Assembly: GCA_903902945.1 (NCBI GenBank)
Contig: CAIUWU010000136.1
Coordinates: forward strand, 1-15,707
Source: an uncultured Pseudomonadota bacterium
Lineage (GTDB): Bacteria > Pseudomonadota > Gammaproteobacteria > Methylococcales > Methylomonadaceae
Direction of reading: 5' to 3'
Length of the DNA: 15,707 nucleotides
Made by a program: the position numbers and the translations under genes. Positions 1 to 7,599 of the stretch are shown here, piece after piece. Numbering within the stretch: position 1 is the stretch's first letter; each line of letters opens with the position of its first letter. The notes beneath the pieces were generated by a model. That model was not told the DNA's origin and made no database searches. It saw only the letters and a program-made list of their open reading frames with translations.

Positions 1-302
1 AGATGCAGATGCAAGTGATGAACGGTCTGGCCGCCATGATCGTTACAATTGATCACGGTGCGATAACCGCTTTGATCGTAGCCATGTTCACCGGCAATCC
101 GGGCAGCGGCTTGAAGTAACTGACCACCCAAAACCGCATCTTCCAGATGATTCAGATTGGCCAGATGACGCTTGGGGATCAGCAAAACATGCAGCGGTGC
201 CTGCGGATTAATATCCCGGAACGCCAGCAGATTTTGGTCTTCATAGACCACATCCGGCTTGATTTCGCCGCTTACCATTTTGCAAAACAGACAATCAGAC
301 AT
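1..302 (-). CDS. hinT: HIT family protein, HinT-like purine nucleoside phosphoramidase (3' end cut by window edge)
   Basis: Seen: the reading frame starts MSDCLFCKMVSGEIKPDVVY and runs off the left edge after about 100 codons, just inside the histidine triad (GQTVHHLHLH). The N-terminal CLFCK pair, the DINPQAPLHVLLIPK segment and the H-x-H-x-H signature are typical of HinT/PKCI-type HIT proteins, which are usually about 110-120 residues, so only a short C-terminal tail is missing. Known: these small cytosolic enzymes hydrolyse AMP-lysine and other purine phosphoramidates; the middle and last triad histidines are catalytic. The start is supported by a strong AAGGAG site about 6 nt upstream. 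It lies 15 nt downstream of rimO on the same strand and is probably the last or a late gene of the sucC-rimO unit. No local regulatory site is visible. Confidence 0.93.
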   Translation of the reverse strand, partial: MSDCLFCKMVSGEIKPDVVYEDQNLLAFRDINPQAPLHVLLIPKRHLANLNHLEDAVLGGQLLQAAARIAGEHGYDQSGYRTVINCNDHGGQTVHHLHLH

Positions 303-317
303 ATTTACTCCTTGCTA

Positions 318-1628
318 TTAAACCAGCCGCGCCCATAAATCATATTCATCGGCTTCTTCGATTTCGACCTGCACCCAGTCACCGACCTGTAAATGGGTGG
401 CACCATCGATAAATACTTGGCCATCGATTTCCGGCGCATCGCTCTGACTGCGGGCTACCGCACCTTCTTCAACCACTTCATCGATCAGTACCGTTTCGAT
501 ACGACCGATCCGGCGTTGCAGGCGGGCGGCACTGATGGCCGCCTGATGTTCCATGAATCGTGCCAGACGGTCTTCTTTAACGGCTTCCGGTATCTGATCA
601 GGCAATGCATTGGCTGGCGCACCTTTGACCGGCGAATAGGTGAAACAGCCGACCCGGTCCAGTTGCGCTTCGGTCAGGAAATCTAGCAACTCCTGAAACT
701 CGGCTTCGGTTTCACCGGGAAATCCGACGATAAAGGTGCTACGAATGGTTAAATCAGGACAAATCTGCCGCCAGGCGCGGATGCGTTCCAGATTGTTCTC
801 AGTGGCGGCTGGCCGTTTCATCAGTTTCAGAATCCGGCTACTGGCATGCTGAAATGGAATATCCAGATAAGGCAGGATTTTTCCGGCTGCCATCAACGGA
901 ATCACTTCATCGACATGCGGATAAGGATACACATAATGCATCCGTACCCAAATTCCCAATTCGCCCAGCGCTTCGGCCAGATCATAAAAACGGCTGCGAA
1001 CCGTTTTATCCTGCCACGGATAAGATTGGTAGTTGAGATCAACCCCATAGGCACTGGTGTCCTGCGAAACAATCAGCAGTTCTTTCACACCGGCAGCGGC
1101 CAGACGCTGCGCCTCTTCCAGTACTTCATTCACCGGTCGGCTGACCAGATCACCGCGCATCGACGGAATGATGCAGAACGTACAGCGATGATTGCAGCCT
1201 TCGGAAATTTTCAGATAGGCGTAATGTTGTGGCGTCAGCTTGATACCCTGCGGCGGCAGTAAATCGACGAACGGATTATGCGCCGGCGGCAGATGCTCAT
1301 GCACCGCTTCGACGACTTCATCAGTGGCATGTGCGCCGGTGATTTTCAGGACTTGCGGATGCCGGGCCAGAATTTCATCCTGCCGTGCCCCGAGACAACC
1401 GGTAACGATCACCCGACCATTTTCGGCCAGTGCTTCTCCGATACTATCCAGCGATTCTTCGACTGCGGCATCGATAAAACCACAGGTATTGACAATCACC
1501 AGATCAGAGTCTTTGTAATTCGGTGAGACCTGATAGCCTTCCGAGCGCAGCCGCGTCAAAATCTGTTCACTGTCAACCAAGGCTTTCGGGCAGCCTAAAC
1601 TAATAAATCCTACGCGGGGGTTACTCAT
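318..1628 (-). CDS. rimO: Ribosomal protein uS12 methylthiotransferase RimO (radical SAM)
   Basis: RimO adds a methylthio group to the beta carbon of a conserved aspartate of ribosomal protein S12. Seen: 436 residues, close to the E. coli length. The N-terminal MTTase domain has Cys13 (SLGCPKA), Cys49 (NTCGF) and Cys78 (TGCLGA), expected to bind one 4Fe-4S cluster. The radical SAM motif CxxxCxxC is Cys145, Cys149, Cys152 (GCNHRCTFC), binding the second cluster. The last 65 residues or so (from about 370) fit a TRAM domain that contacts the substrate. The LGCPKALVDSE and SMRGDLVSRP motifs favour RimO over the tRNA enzyme MiaB. It lies 17 nt after the tusE/dsrC-like gene and 15 nt before hinT, so it is likely co-transcribed with both. 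Its Shine-Dalgarno is weak (GAGA), which may fit translation coupled to the gene upstream. Confidence 0.96.
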   Translation of the reverse strand: MSNPRVGFISLGCPKALVDSEQILTRLRSEGYQVSPNYKDSDLVIVNTCGFIDAAVEESLDSIGEALAENGRVIVTGCLGARQDEILARHPQVLKITGAHATDEVVEAVHEHLPPAHNPFVDLLPPQGIKLTPQHYAYLKISEGCNHRCTFCIIPSMRGDLVSRPVNEVLEEAQRLAAAGVKELLIVSQDTSAYGVDLNYQSYPWQDKTVRSRFYDLAEALGELGIWVRMHYVYPYPHVDEVIPLMAAGKILPYLDIPFQHASSRILKLMKRPAATENNLERIRAWRQICPDLTIRSTFIVGFPGETEAEFQELLDFLTEAQLDRVGCFTYSPVKGAPANALPDQIPEAVKEDRLARFMEHQAAISAARLQRRIGRIETVLIDEVVEEGAVARSQSDAPEIDGQVFIDGATHLQVGDWVQVEIEEADEYDLWARLV

Positions 1629-1645
1629 AGCAAGTTCTCAAAATC

Positions 1646-1978
1646 TTATAAACAATTGGGTGGCTTGGGTAAGCCGGCAATTTTGCAGGCATATTTCAAC
1701 GGACCTTGCGGAAACAGCTGTTGCAGATAACGACTGTTGCCGACCTCTTCACCGAATTGCTTGCGCAATGCCGCCACGAACATGCGTGCATTCGGTAAGT
1801 GTTTGTACTGTTGATAGTAATTGCGGATAAAGTGCAGTATCGGCCAGTGCTGATCGGTGAGGATTAGCGACTCTCGCCGCGCCAGCGCCAGCGCCACCTG
1901 TTCGCTCCATTGCGAACTGTCACACAGAAAACCCTGGTCGGTAGTTGTCAACTGCACACCATTGACCTCTAACGCCAT
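1646..1978 (-). CDS. tusE: TusE/DsrC family sulfur-carrier protein with two C-terminal cysteines
   Basis: Seen: 110 residues, the usual family size, with the signature SSQW near residue 21, HWPILHFIRNYY near 44-55 and FGEEVGNSRYLQQLFPQGP near 75-92. The flexible C-terminal arm ends KIAGLPKPPNCL, with the penultimate Cys109 that carries persulfide. Known: in TusE this cysteine takes sulfur from TusBCD and hands it to MnmA for 2-thiolation of tRNA wobble uridine; in DsrC the same arm carries sulfur for sulfite reductase or other partners. Odd: Cys98 lies exactly ten residues before Cys109, giving the CX10C pair regarded as the hallmark of DsrC rather than TusE. The gene overlaps tusB by 10 nt, so the two are translationally coupled. 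The symbol follows the tusB neighbour; dsrC is the alternative name. Confidence 0.88.
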   Translation of the reverse strand: MALEVNGVQLTTTDQGFLCDSSQWSEQVALALARRESLILTDQHWPILHFIRNYYQQYKHLPNARMFVAALRKQFGEEVGNSRYLQQLFPQGPLKYACKIAGLPKPPNCL

Positions 1979-2262
1979 GTCTGAATAACCTGGTTGCGGA
2001 TCGTCAATTCAATCCATTCCGGATAGTCAATCACTTGAAGCGGCTCGAACAGGGTTTTGTCGGTTAGACCATTCACCGCCAGCCAGTCGCTCAACACATG
2101 AAGTCGACAACTTTTTGCCACCAAAGCTGCCAAATGATGCTGATCCTGATGCCCGGGCAACAATGCCCAGACGGTTCCACGCTGTAACAGTACATCATCG
2201 CCGGCAGCAATCCGCTCGGCGGTCGCCGCATCCAGTCGGGGCAAAGCCAGAATATGCAGCAT
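1969..2262 (-). CDS. tusB: TusB/DsrH family sulfurtransfer subunit
   Basis: Seen: 97 residues starting MLHILALPRLD, with the block VLLQRGTVWALLPG and a C-terminal IDYPEWIELTIRN, the pattern of TusB/DsrH proteins. Known: TusB is the small subunit of the TusBCD (DsrEFH-like) complex that relays persulfide sulfur to TusE; the catalytic cysteine of that complex is in TusD, not TusB. The only cysteine here is at about position 52, so this subunit is unlikely to be the sulfur carrier itself. No tusC or tusD is present in the window, so they must be elsewhere or absent. The ATG directly follows the TAA of the Gdx-like gene (TAAATG) and no good Shine-Dalgarno is visible, suggesting reinitiation; the 3' end overlaps the tusE/dsrC start. 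Confidence 0.85.
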   Translation of the reverse strand: MLHILALPRLDAATAERIAAGDDVLLQRGTVWALLPGHQDQHHLAALVAKSCRLHVLSDWLAVNGLTDKTLFEPLQVIDYPEWIELTIRNQVIQTWR

Positions 2263-2583
2263 TTAATCTACGTGACTGAGTTTAAGGCCGACCATGCCGA
2301 TCACGATCATCATGATCGATGATAACCGTATCCAGTCAGTGGATTCTTTAAACAGGAAAATACCGATAATCGCCACGCCCACTGCCCCCATGCCGGTCCA
2401 GATTGCATAAGCCGTACCGATTGGCAAAGTTTTCAGCGCCCACATCAGCAAACCAAAGCTGCCCAGCCCGGCGACACAAGTGACCACACTGGGCCATAAC
2501 TTGGTAAAGCCTTCATTCAGTTTCAGGCTCAATGCAAAAACAATTTCCGAACACCCGGCGGCGAATAACAATAACCAAGCCAT
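2263..2583 (-). CDS. sugE: Small multidrug resistance family transporter, Gdx/SugE (guanidinium exporter) subtype
   Basis: Seen: 106 residues with four hydrophobic helices. The essential proton/substrate-coupling Glu13 is in helix 1 (GCSEIVFA), Ser42 and Trp62 are present, and the AYAIWTGMGAVG block in helix 3 plus the GLKLS end fit the Gdx branch rather than the drug-exporting EmrE branch. Known: Gdx proteins are dual-topology dimers in the inner membrane that exchange guanidinium for protons. Odd: residue 16, a tryptophan in the characterised Gdx pocket, is Phe here, and the segment GFTKLWPSV resembles EmrE, so substrate range could differ. A Shine-Dalgarno AGGA sits 7 nt before ATG. It lies 46 nt after the exported-protein gene. 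I see no guanidine riboswitch in that gap, so expression probably follows the operon. Confidence 0.88.
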   Translation of the reverse strand: MAWLLLFAAGCSEIVFALSLKLNEGFTKLWPSVVTCVAGLGSFGLLMWALKTLPIGTAYAIWTGMGAVGVAIIGIFLFKESTDWIRLSSIMMIVIGMVGLKLSHVD

Positions 2584-2629
2584 TTACTATCCTGTCTTCT
2601 CGTTAAAAAAATCGATGTCTGCTGCCAAA

Positions 2630-3742
2630 CTAAGCGTCATTAGCCGGCTTGTCGGCGGCAACCGGCTGTTGTAAATATGATCGGGCAATTTTACGCAGCC
2701 CCTGACTGGAAATTTCCAGCCCCAAGGCCGAACCGATATTATCCAGCTCGTAAATCATATCGGTAGCCGCAATCAGCGTCAGATAGCGCAAGCTATCCGC
2801 GGCGGGCAGATTGGTACTGGCCTTACGCAATAACGGCGCCAGTTTGTCCCATGACTGTTTGAAAAAAATCCGCACCGGATCGTCCTCGGCTTTGCTGACT
2901 GTCTGGGTCAGGCCCTGTTCAAACGCTTGTCCGGCTTCCTGCAGCGTTTCACGCAGTAAAAGCTTGACTTGCTCCGACTGCTGTTCCAGCGGCGGTTTGC
3001 TGATGCTGTTGTCCAGCGTCATTTCCAGCCCCAGCCATAACGACTGCCATTGCTGCAATTCTTCGGGACTGAATGCCGCTTCAGCGACTTCGGATTTTTT
3101 GACCGGCTTCAGAGTTTTAAAAATCACCCCAACCTGCAAGGCTTTATCGTCCGCCACCACCTGTTTGAAATGCAGACTGTTGACTAACTCCTCAAGCGCT
3201 GCCTGCTGACCGGCACCGACCAGACGCGCCAGATTTTTCTGAATATCAGGCCGTACTTCATTCAGATCAATTTTCAACTCAGCCAGTTTGGGTTCGACCG
3301 CTTTATGAATCAATTGCTCCAATTCGCCGATGTTCAGCCCGGCGCCATTCTGATCAAAGGCATGAATCGCCGTAACCGGAAAACTGAGCTGATTGCCGTT
3401 TGCGGCAACGGTGGGTTTTTGCAAGGTCTGCAAGTCACCACGCCACTCCATTGCCGGAATACATTTACCACTCAGGCGGATACCAATCCGGGCATGAATG
3501 GTATTGAGAATTTTAATCTGACCGTTGTCACCGCTGATGCGCGGATCGGTCAGATCCAGAAAGCTGCATTCCTTGCCATCTTTCCAGAGCCGCGCGCTGC
3601 CGCCTTCCCCTGTGTATAACTGCTGGATCAGGGCGGTACGAATCAAACCATAATCAAGCGGCAAATTCAGTTTGCTTTCCGCGGCCTGACTGCTGCTGGC
3701 CAGCAGCGCCATAGCGATTCCCAGTCCGGTACGTTTATTCAT
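2630..3742 (-). CDS. Unrecognised exported protein, 370 aa, with signal peptide
   Basis: I do not recognise this family. Seen: the N-terminus MNKRTGLGIAMALLASSSQA is a standard Sec signal peptide, with likely cleavage after SQA at residue 20. The mature protein has only two cysteines, Cys59 and Cys94, which could form a disulfide in the periplasm. Residues about 75-130 look like beta strands (IKILNTIHARIGIRLSGKC, then a short loop and FPVTAIHAF); from about 135 on the protein is mainly helical and rich in Gln, Leu and Glu. The strand pattern faintly recalls lipid-binding barrel proteins, but this is speculation. A strong AAGGAG site precedes the ATG, overlapping the end of nadE, from which it is separated by 11 nt. 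There is no further membrane segment or lipobox, so it is probably soluble in the periplasm. Confidence 0.85.
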   Translation of the reverse strand: MNKRTGLGIAMALLASSSQAAESKLNLPLDYGLIRTALIQQLYTGEGGSARLWKDGKECSFLDLTDPRISGDNGQIKILNTIHARIGIRLSGKCIPAMEWRGDLQTLQKPTVAANGNQLSFPVTAIHAFDQNGAGLNIGELEQLIHKAVEPKLAELKIDLNEVRPDIQKNLARLVGAGQQAALEELVNSLHFKQVVADDKALQVGVIFKTLKPVKKSEVAEAAFSPEELQQWQSLWLGLEMTLDNSISKPPLEQQSEQVKLLLRETLQEAGQAFEQGLTQTVSKAEDDPVRIFFKQSWDKLAPLLRKASTNLPAADSLRYLTLIAATDMIYELDNIGSALGLEISSQGLRKIARSYLQQPVAADKPANDA

Positions 3743-3753
3743 AAACAGCTCCT

Positions 3754-5373
3754 TTAATTCAAGTCGGCGATGCCGCGATAAGCGGAGGAAATCGGATAAC
3801 GACGATCACGGCCAAACGCCCGTGGGGTAATGCGGATACCCGGCGGCGACTGCCGGCGTTTGTATTCATTGCGGTCGACCAGACTAATCGCCCGTTCTAC
3901 CGCCGCGCGCGGATAACCCTGAGCCACGATTTCGCTGGCTGACAAATCCTGTTCGATATACAAGGCCAGAATCGGATCTAACAGGGAATAAGGCGGTAAC
4001 GAGTCTTCATCTTTCTGGTCCGGCGCCAGCTCTGCCGAAGGCGGCCGGGTAATCACGCGCTCGGGGATCACTGCTGACAGCGTATTGCGATATTCGGCCA
4101 GCTGATAGACCAACAACTTGGATACATCTTTCAGCGGCGCAAAACCACCGGCCATGTCGCCGTACAGCGTTGCATAACCAACACTCATTTCACTTTTATT
4201 GCCGGTAGTCAGTAACAGCTTGCCCTGTTTATTGGACATCGCCATCAGAATGACGCCCCGGCAACGCGCCTGGATATTTTCTTCGGTGGTATCGGTTTTA
4301 CTGCCGCTGAATACCGGCGCCAGCATCTGATTAAACGCCTGCACCGCCGGTTCGATGGCAATGGTGTGATGCTTGACGCCCAAGGCTTCGGCTTCTAGCA
4401 GCGCATCTTCGATACTCATGTCATGGGTATAACGTGACGGCATTAACACCGCCTCAACCTGGTCAGCGCCCAGTGCATCGACTGCTAGCGCCAGTACCAG
4501 CGCCGAATCGATACCGCCGGACAAACCGAGAATGGCGCCTTTAAAGCCATTTTTGGCAACATAATCCTGGATTCCCAGCACCAGCGCCCGGTATTCACTG
4601 ATCACCGGCTGGTAATGAGCAGCGATGCTAACCGGCTGCACAGCACCGTGGCTGAATTCGACCACTGTCAGCTGTTCGCTGAATTCTTCGGCACGAAACA
4701 CCAGCTGACCCTCGGCATTCAGTACAAACGAGGCACCGTCGAAAATCAGTTCGTCCTGACCGCCGACCTGATTGACATAGACCAGCGGGATAGCCGCAGC
4801 TCTGACCTGTTCACTGATCACTTGTTCACGCTGATGCACTTTGCCGGCATGAAACGGCGAGGCATTCAGGGTCAGAATTAACTCGGCGCCGGCATCACGA
4901 TTGCGGGCAATAATGCCCTGCTGCCAGATGTCTTCGCAGACTGTCAGTGCCAACCGGGTATGCTTGACAGTAATCAGTGTCAGCTGATGCCCGGCATTGA
5001 AATAACGCTGTTCATCAAAGACCCCGTAATTCGGCAAGGCCTGTTTATGATATTCGGCGATCACTTCCCCGTCTGACAGCGCCAGCGCCGCGTTATACAG
5101 TCTGCTGCCATGCTGAACCGGTGCCCCGATCACCACCACAATCCCATGACTATGCTGACGAATCCTGGCGACCGCCTGCGCCGCCTGTTCGATGAAGTCG
5201 GCGCGGAACAGCAGATCTTCCGGCGGATAACCGGTCACCGATAATTCAGGAAAGACCACCACATCCGCCTGCTGCTGACGGGCAGTTTCAATTGCACTGA
5301 TAATTTTGGCAGTATTGGCGCTGATACCGGCGACAGCCAGATTCAGCTGCGCCAGGGCAATTCTGATCGACAT
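3754..5373 (-). CDS. nadE: Glutamine-dependent NAD+ synthetase
   Basis: This enzyme makes NAD+ from nicotinic acid adenine dinucleotide, ATP and ammonia taken from glutamine, the last step of NAD synthesis. Seen: 539 residues in two domains. Residues 1 to about 250 form a nitrilase-type glutaminase with the likely triad Glu43 (FPELSVTGYPPEDL), Lys110 (YHKQALPNYGVFDE) and Cys146 (LTVCEDIW). The synthetase domain follows, with the PP-loop SGGIDSA at 285-291 and the later ELAPDQKDEDSLPPY block. The fused glutaminase separates it from the ammonia-dependent short NadE of E. coli. The start lies 3 nt after the sucD stop, so translation is probably coupled; the Shine-Dalgarno (GGAG) is further away than usual. 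Its place after sucCD ties cofactor supply to central metabolism, though a functional link is only inferred. Confidence 0.97.
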   Translation of the reverse strand: MSIRIALAQLNLAVAGISANTAKIISAIETARQQQADVVVFPELSVTGYPPEDLLFRADFIEQAAQAVARIRQHSHGIVVVIGAPVQHGSRLYNAALALSDGEVIAEYHKQALPNYGVFDEQRYFNAGHQLTLITVKHTRLALTVCEDIWQQGIIARNRDAGAELILTLNASPFHAGKVHQREQVISEQVRAAAIPLVYVNQVGGQDELIFDGASFVLNAEGQLVFRAEEFSEQLTVVEFSHGAVQPVSIAAHYQPVISEYRALVLGIQDYVAKNGFKGAILGLSGGIDSALVLALAVDALGADQVEAVLMPSRYTHDMSIEDALLEAEALGVKHHTIAIEPAVQAFNQMLAPVFSGSKTDTTEENIQARCRGVILMAMSNKQGKLLLTTGNKSEMSVGYATLYGDMAGGFAPLKDVSKLLVYQLAEYRNTLSAVIPERVITRPPSAELAPDQKDEDSLPPYSLLDPILALYIEQDLSASEIVAQGYPRAAVERAISLVDRNEYKRRQSPPGIRITPRAFGRDRRYPISSAYRGIADLN

Positions 5374-5376
5374 AGC

Positions 5377-6243
5377 TTAGAAACAACTCCGCATGGCCAG
5401 ACCAATATCCGAAGGCGAACTGACCATCTGCACACCAGCGGCTGTCAGAGCGCCAATCTTGCCTGCCGCAGTGCCGCTGCCGCCAGTTACGATGGCACCG
5501 GCATGCCCCATGCGTTTCCCCGGCGGCGCAGTCTGACCGGCGATATAGCCGACGACCGGTTTGGTGACATGGGCTTTGATGAAGTCGGCGGCTTGCTCTT
5601 CATCGCTACCGCCGATTTCGCCGACCATCACAATCCCCTGGGTCTGCTGGTCCGACTGAAAACGGCTCAAGACATCGATGAAATTCATGCCATGAATCGG
5701 ATCGCCGCCGATACCTACACAAGTGCTTTGCCCCAGACCCTGAGCAGTAGTCTGATGCACGGCTTCATAGGTCAGTGTACCGGAACGCGAGACAATGCCG
5801 ATTTTGCCCGGTACATGAATATGGCCCGGCATAATGCCGATTTTGCATTGTCCCGGCGTGATGACCCCCGGACAGTTAGGACCGACCAGCAGCGAATTGC
5901 TGCCGCGCATCGCGGCTTTGACCCGCATCATTTGCAACACCGGAATACCTTCGGTGATACAGACTATCAGACCGATGCCGGCATCAACCGCTTCCAGAAT
6001 CGCATCGGCGGCCAGAAACGGCGGCACATAAATCATCGAAGCGGTAGCACCGGTTGCTTTAACCGCCTGCTGTACCGTGTCGAACACTGGCAAGCCCAAG
6101 TGCTGTGAACCGCCACGACCGGGTGTCACACCACCGACCAGCCGAGTACCGTAGGCCAGCGCCTGCTCGGAATGAAAACTGCCTTGTTTGCCGGTGAATC
6201 CCTGACAAATGACTTTAGTGTGTTGATCAATCAGGATACTCAT
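5377..6243 (-). CDS. sucD: Succinyl-CoA synthetase (ADP-forming), alpha subunit
   Basis: With SucC, this TCA-cycle enzyme interconverts succinyl-CoA and succinate with ATP or GTP formation. Seen: 288 residues, the family length. GFTGKQGSFHSEQ near 15-27 is the CoA-binding Rossmann start, GPNCPGVITP near 121-130 and SRSGTLTYE near 152-160 are family signatures, and GHAGAI holds the catalytic phosphohistidine His247 (His246 in E. coli). The gene overlaps the end of sucC by 4 nt (ATGA), which keeps subunit amounts matched. Alternative: the paralogous malate-CoA ligase (MtkB) of serine-cycle methylotrophs is similar; the absence of serine-cycle neighbours and the nadE linkage favour SucD. Confidence 0.95.
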   Translation of the reverse strand: MSILIDQHTKVICQGFTGKQGSFHSEQALAYGTRLVGGVTPGRGGSQHLGLPVFDTVQQAVKATGATASMIYVPPFLAADAILEAVDAGIGLIVCITEGIPVLQMMRVKAAMRGSNSLLVGPNCPGVITPGQCKIGIMPGHIHVPGKIGIVSRSGTLTYEAVHQTTAQGLGQSTCVGIGGDPIHGMNFIDVLSRFQSDQQTQGIVMVGEIGGSDEEQAADFIKAHVTKPVVGYIAGQTAPPGKRMGHAGAIVTGGSGTAAGKIGALTAAGVQMVSSPSDIGLAMRSCF

Positions 6244-7406
6244 GCCGCCTCCGCCAGTCTGACTACCTGCTCGGCAGCATTATTCAAATCTTCTGCAGCC
6301 ACCAGTCCTAAACCGGCCTGATTCAGCATGGCTCTGCCCTGCTCGGCATTGGTGCCTTCCAGACGCACTACCACCGGAATGGTTAAGTGCATGTCTTCAA
6401 CCGCCGCCAGAATACCGGCTGCAATCACATCACACTTGACGATGCCGCCAAAAATATTGACCAGCACTGCTTTAACTGTGCCATCGGCCAGAATCAGCTT
6501 GAAAGCTTCTTTGACCTTGTCTTGATTGGTGCCGCCGCCGACATCGAGAAAATTGGCCGGCGCACCGCCTTTGAGCTTGACCATATCCATAGTGGCCATC
6601 GCCAGTCCTGCCCCATTGACCATACAGCCAATGTTGCCTCCCAGCGTAATGTAGTTAAGATCAAACTGTCTGGCCTGCACTTCCTTGGCATCTTCCTGAC
6701 GGGTATCGCGTAAGGCAGCAATATCAGCATGTAATCCCAAAGCATTATCATCAAAATTGATTTTGGCATCGAGAGCGACCAGATCACCAGCTGCCGTGGC
6801 AATCAGAGGATTGATTTCAATCTGACTGGCATCTTTGGCCAGAAACAACTGATACATGCCCTTCAGAATCGCATACAACTGGCCCTGGCGGGTTTTATCC
6901 AGACCCAGACCGGCAGCAATCTGACGGCATTGATAAGCTTGTAAACCAGCTGCGGGATGCACCGGCACCCGCAGAATTTTTTCAGGCGTTTCGGCGGCCA
7001 CCGCTTCGATATCCATGCCACCGGCAGCCGAAGCGATGAACACCAATGCTTCGCTTTCCCGGTCGAGCAACAGACTCAGATAAAACTCGGACTGAATCGC
7101 AGAAACAGCCTCCACCAATACGCTGTTGACTGGCAAGCCGTGACTATCGGTCTGATGGGTCACCAGTTGCGTACCGAGCAGATGTTGAGCAATCGCTTCA
7201 ACCTGATCAAGAGTATCCGCCACCTTGACCCCGCCGGCTTTACCCCGCGCACCGGCATGAATCTGCGCTTTGACAACCCAGGCCGAGGCATCGATGGCCT
7301 GAGCAACTTGACGGGCCTGCTGAGGGGAATCAGCAACAGTGCCGGGCGGGACAGGAATGGCAAAATCCCTGAACAATTGTTTAGCTTGATATTCGTGAAT
7401 ATTCAT
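6240..7406 (-). CDS. sucC: Succinyl-CoA synthetase (ADP-forming), beta subunit
   Basis: SucC binds nucleotide and succinate in the succinyl-CoA synthetase complex. Seen: 388 residues, the same length as E. coli SucC. The ATP-grasp part carries KAQIHAGARGKAGGVK at 46-61, GGMDIE at 129-134 and the metal-binding EINPL at 197-201; the C-terminal ligase domain has GNIGCMVNGAGLAMATMD at 257-274 and NFLDVGGG. The start MNIHEYQAKQ is the usual family N-terminus. Odd: no Shine-Dalgarno sequence can be seen before this ATG; the leader there is pyrimidine-rich (CCTCTTCCC) followed by seven A. It is the first gene of the long minus-strand unit and overlaps sucD by 4 nt. Malate-CoA ligase beta subunit (MtkA) is a less likely alternative. 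Confidence 0.95.
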   Translation of the reverse strand: MNIHEYQAKQLFRDFAIPVPPGTVADSPQQARQVAQAIDASAWVVKAQIHAGARGKAGGVKVADTLDQVEAIAQHLLGTQLVTHQTDSHGLPVNSVLVEAVSAIQSEFYLSLLLDRESEALVFIASAAGGMDIEAVAAETPEKILRVPVHPAAGLQAYQCRQIAAGLGLDKTRQGQLYAILKGMYQLFLAKDASQIEINPLIATAAGDLVALDAKINFDDNALGLHADIAALRDTRQEDAKEVQARQFDLNYITLGGNIGCMVNGAGLAMATMDMVKLKGGAPANFLDVGGGTNQDKVKEAFKLILADGTVKAVLVNIFGGIVKCDVIAAGILAAVEDMHLTIPVVVRLEGTNAEQGRAMLNQAGLGLVAAEDLNNAAEQVVRLAEAA

Positions 7407-7453
7407 TAATTTTTTTGGGAAGAGGTATAAGCGAAGGCAACTGAGCTTCGTTC

Positions 7454-7483
7454 ATTTTAGCTGATTGATAGGGAATCTCTAAA
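7454..7483 (-). promoter_or_regulatory. Candidate sigma-70 promoter of the sucC-sucD-nadE unit
   Basis: On the minus strand a -35-like TTTAGA (7478-7483, 4 of 6 matches) is followed after 18 nt by a -10-like TAAAAT (7454-7459, 5 of 6). This would give a leader of about 40 nt before sucC. Inside that leader the arms CGAAG/CTTCG (7432-7436, 7446-7450) could fold into a small hairpin. The call rests only on consensus matching; another AT-rich hexamer (GATAAT) lies further upstream without a good -35. Confidence 0.35.
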
Positions 7484-7548
7484 CTGTACTGATTATCGGA
7501 CTGATACGACGCACCCCAGAAAACGGTTCAAACCCGGTTTAAGACGCA

Positions 7549-7574
7549 AAAACCGACTCCAGCAGGTCGGTTTT
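7549..7574 (-). terminator. Rho-independent terminator after the 170-aa membrane-anchored protein gene
   Basis: A perfect 9-bp stem AAAACCGAC / GTCGGTTTT (7549-7557 and 7566-7574) encloses an 8-nt loop. Read on the minus strand the stem ends in a run of five T. It lies about 80 nt past the stop codon at 7657 and before the sucC promoter, so it would keep the transcript of that gene from entering sucC. The plus strand also has a T-rich tail (GATTATTTTTT) but no plus-strand gene ends here. Confidence 0.7.
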
Positions 7575-7599
7575 GATTATTTTTTAGGCTTGGCAAGAT

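Noticed and set aside
2604..2667. Terminator between the exported-protein gene and the Gdx gene
   Set aside because: The AGCCGG/CCGGCT arms (2642-2667) and the run of seven T are about 30 nt apart, so they do not form an intrinsic terminator; the unit is probably read through.
5503..6108. Plus-strand open frame of about 200 codons opposite sucD
   Set aside because: It mirrors the sucD coding frame, shows no domain and has a composition rich in His, Arg and Asp typical of antisense shadows.
6494..6802. Second-frame reading frame of about 100 codons inside sucC
   Set aside because: It lies fully within the well-supported sucC frame, has no recognisable motif, and is explained by the base composition of that gene.
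5377..7406. Malate-CoA ligase (mtkAB) instead of sucCD
   Set aside because: The proteins match SucC and SucD motifs closely and the neighbours are nadE and sulfur relay genes, not serine-cycle genes.
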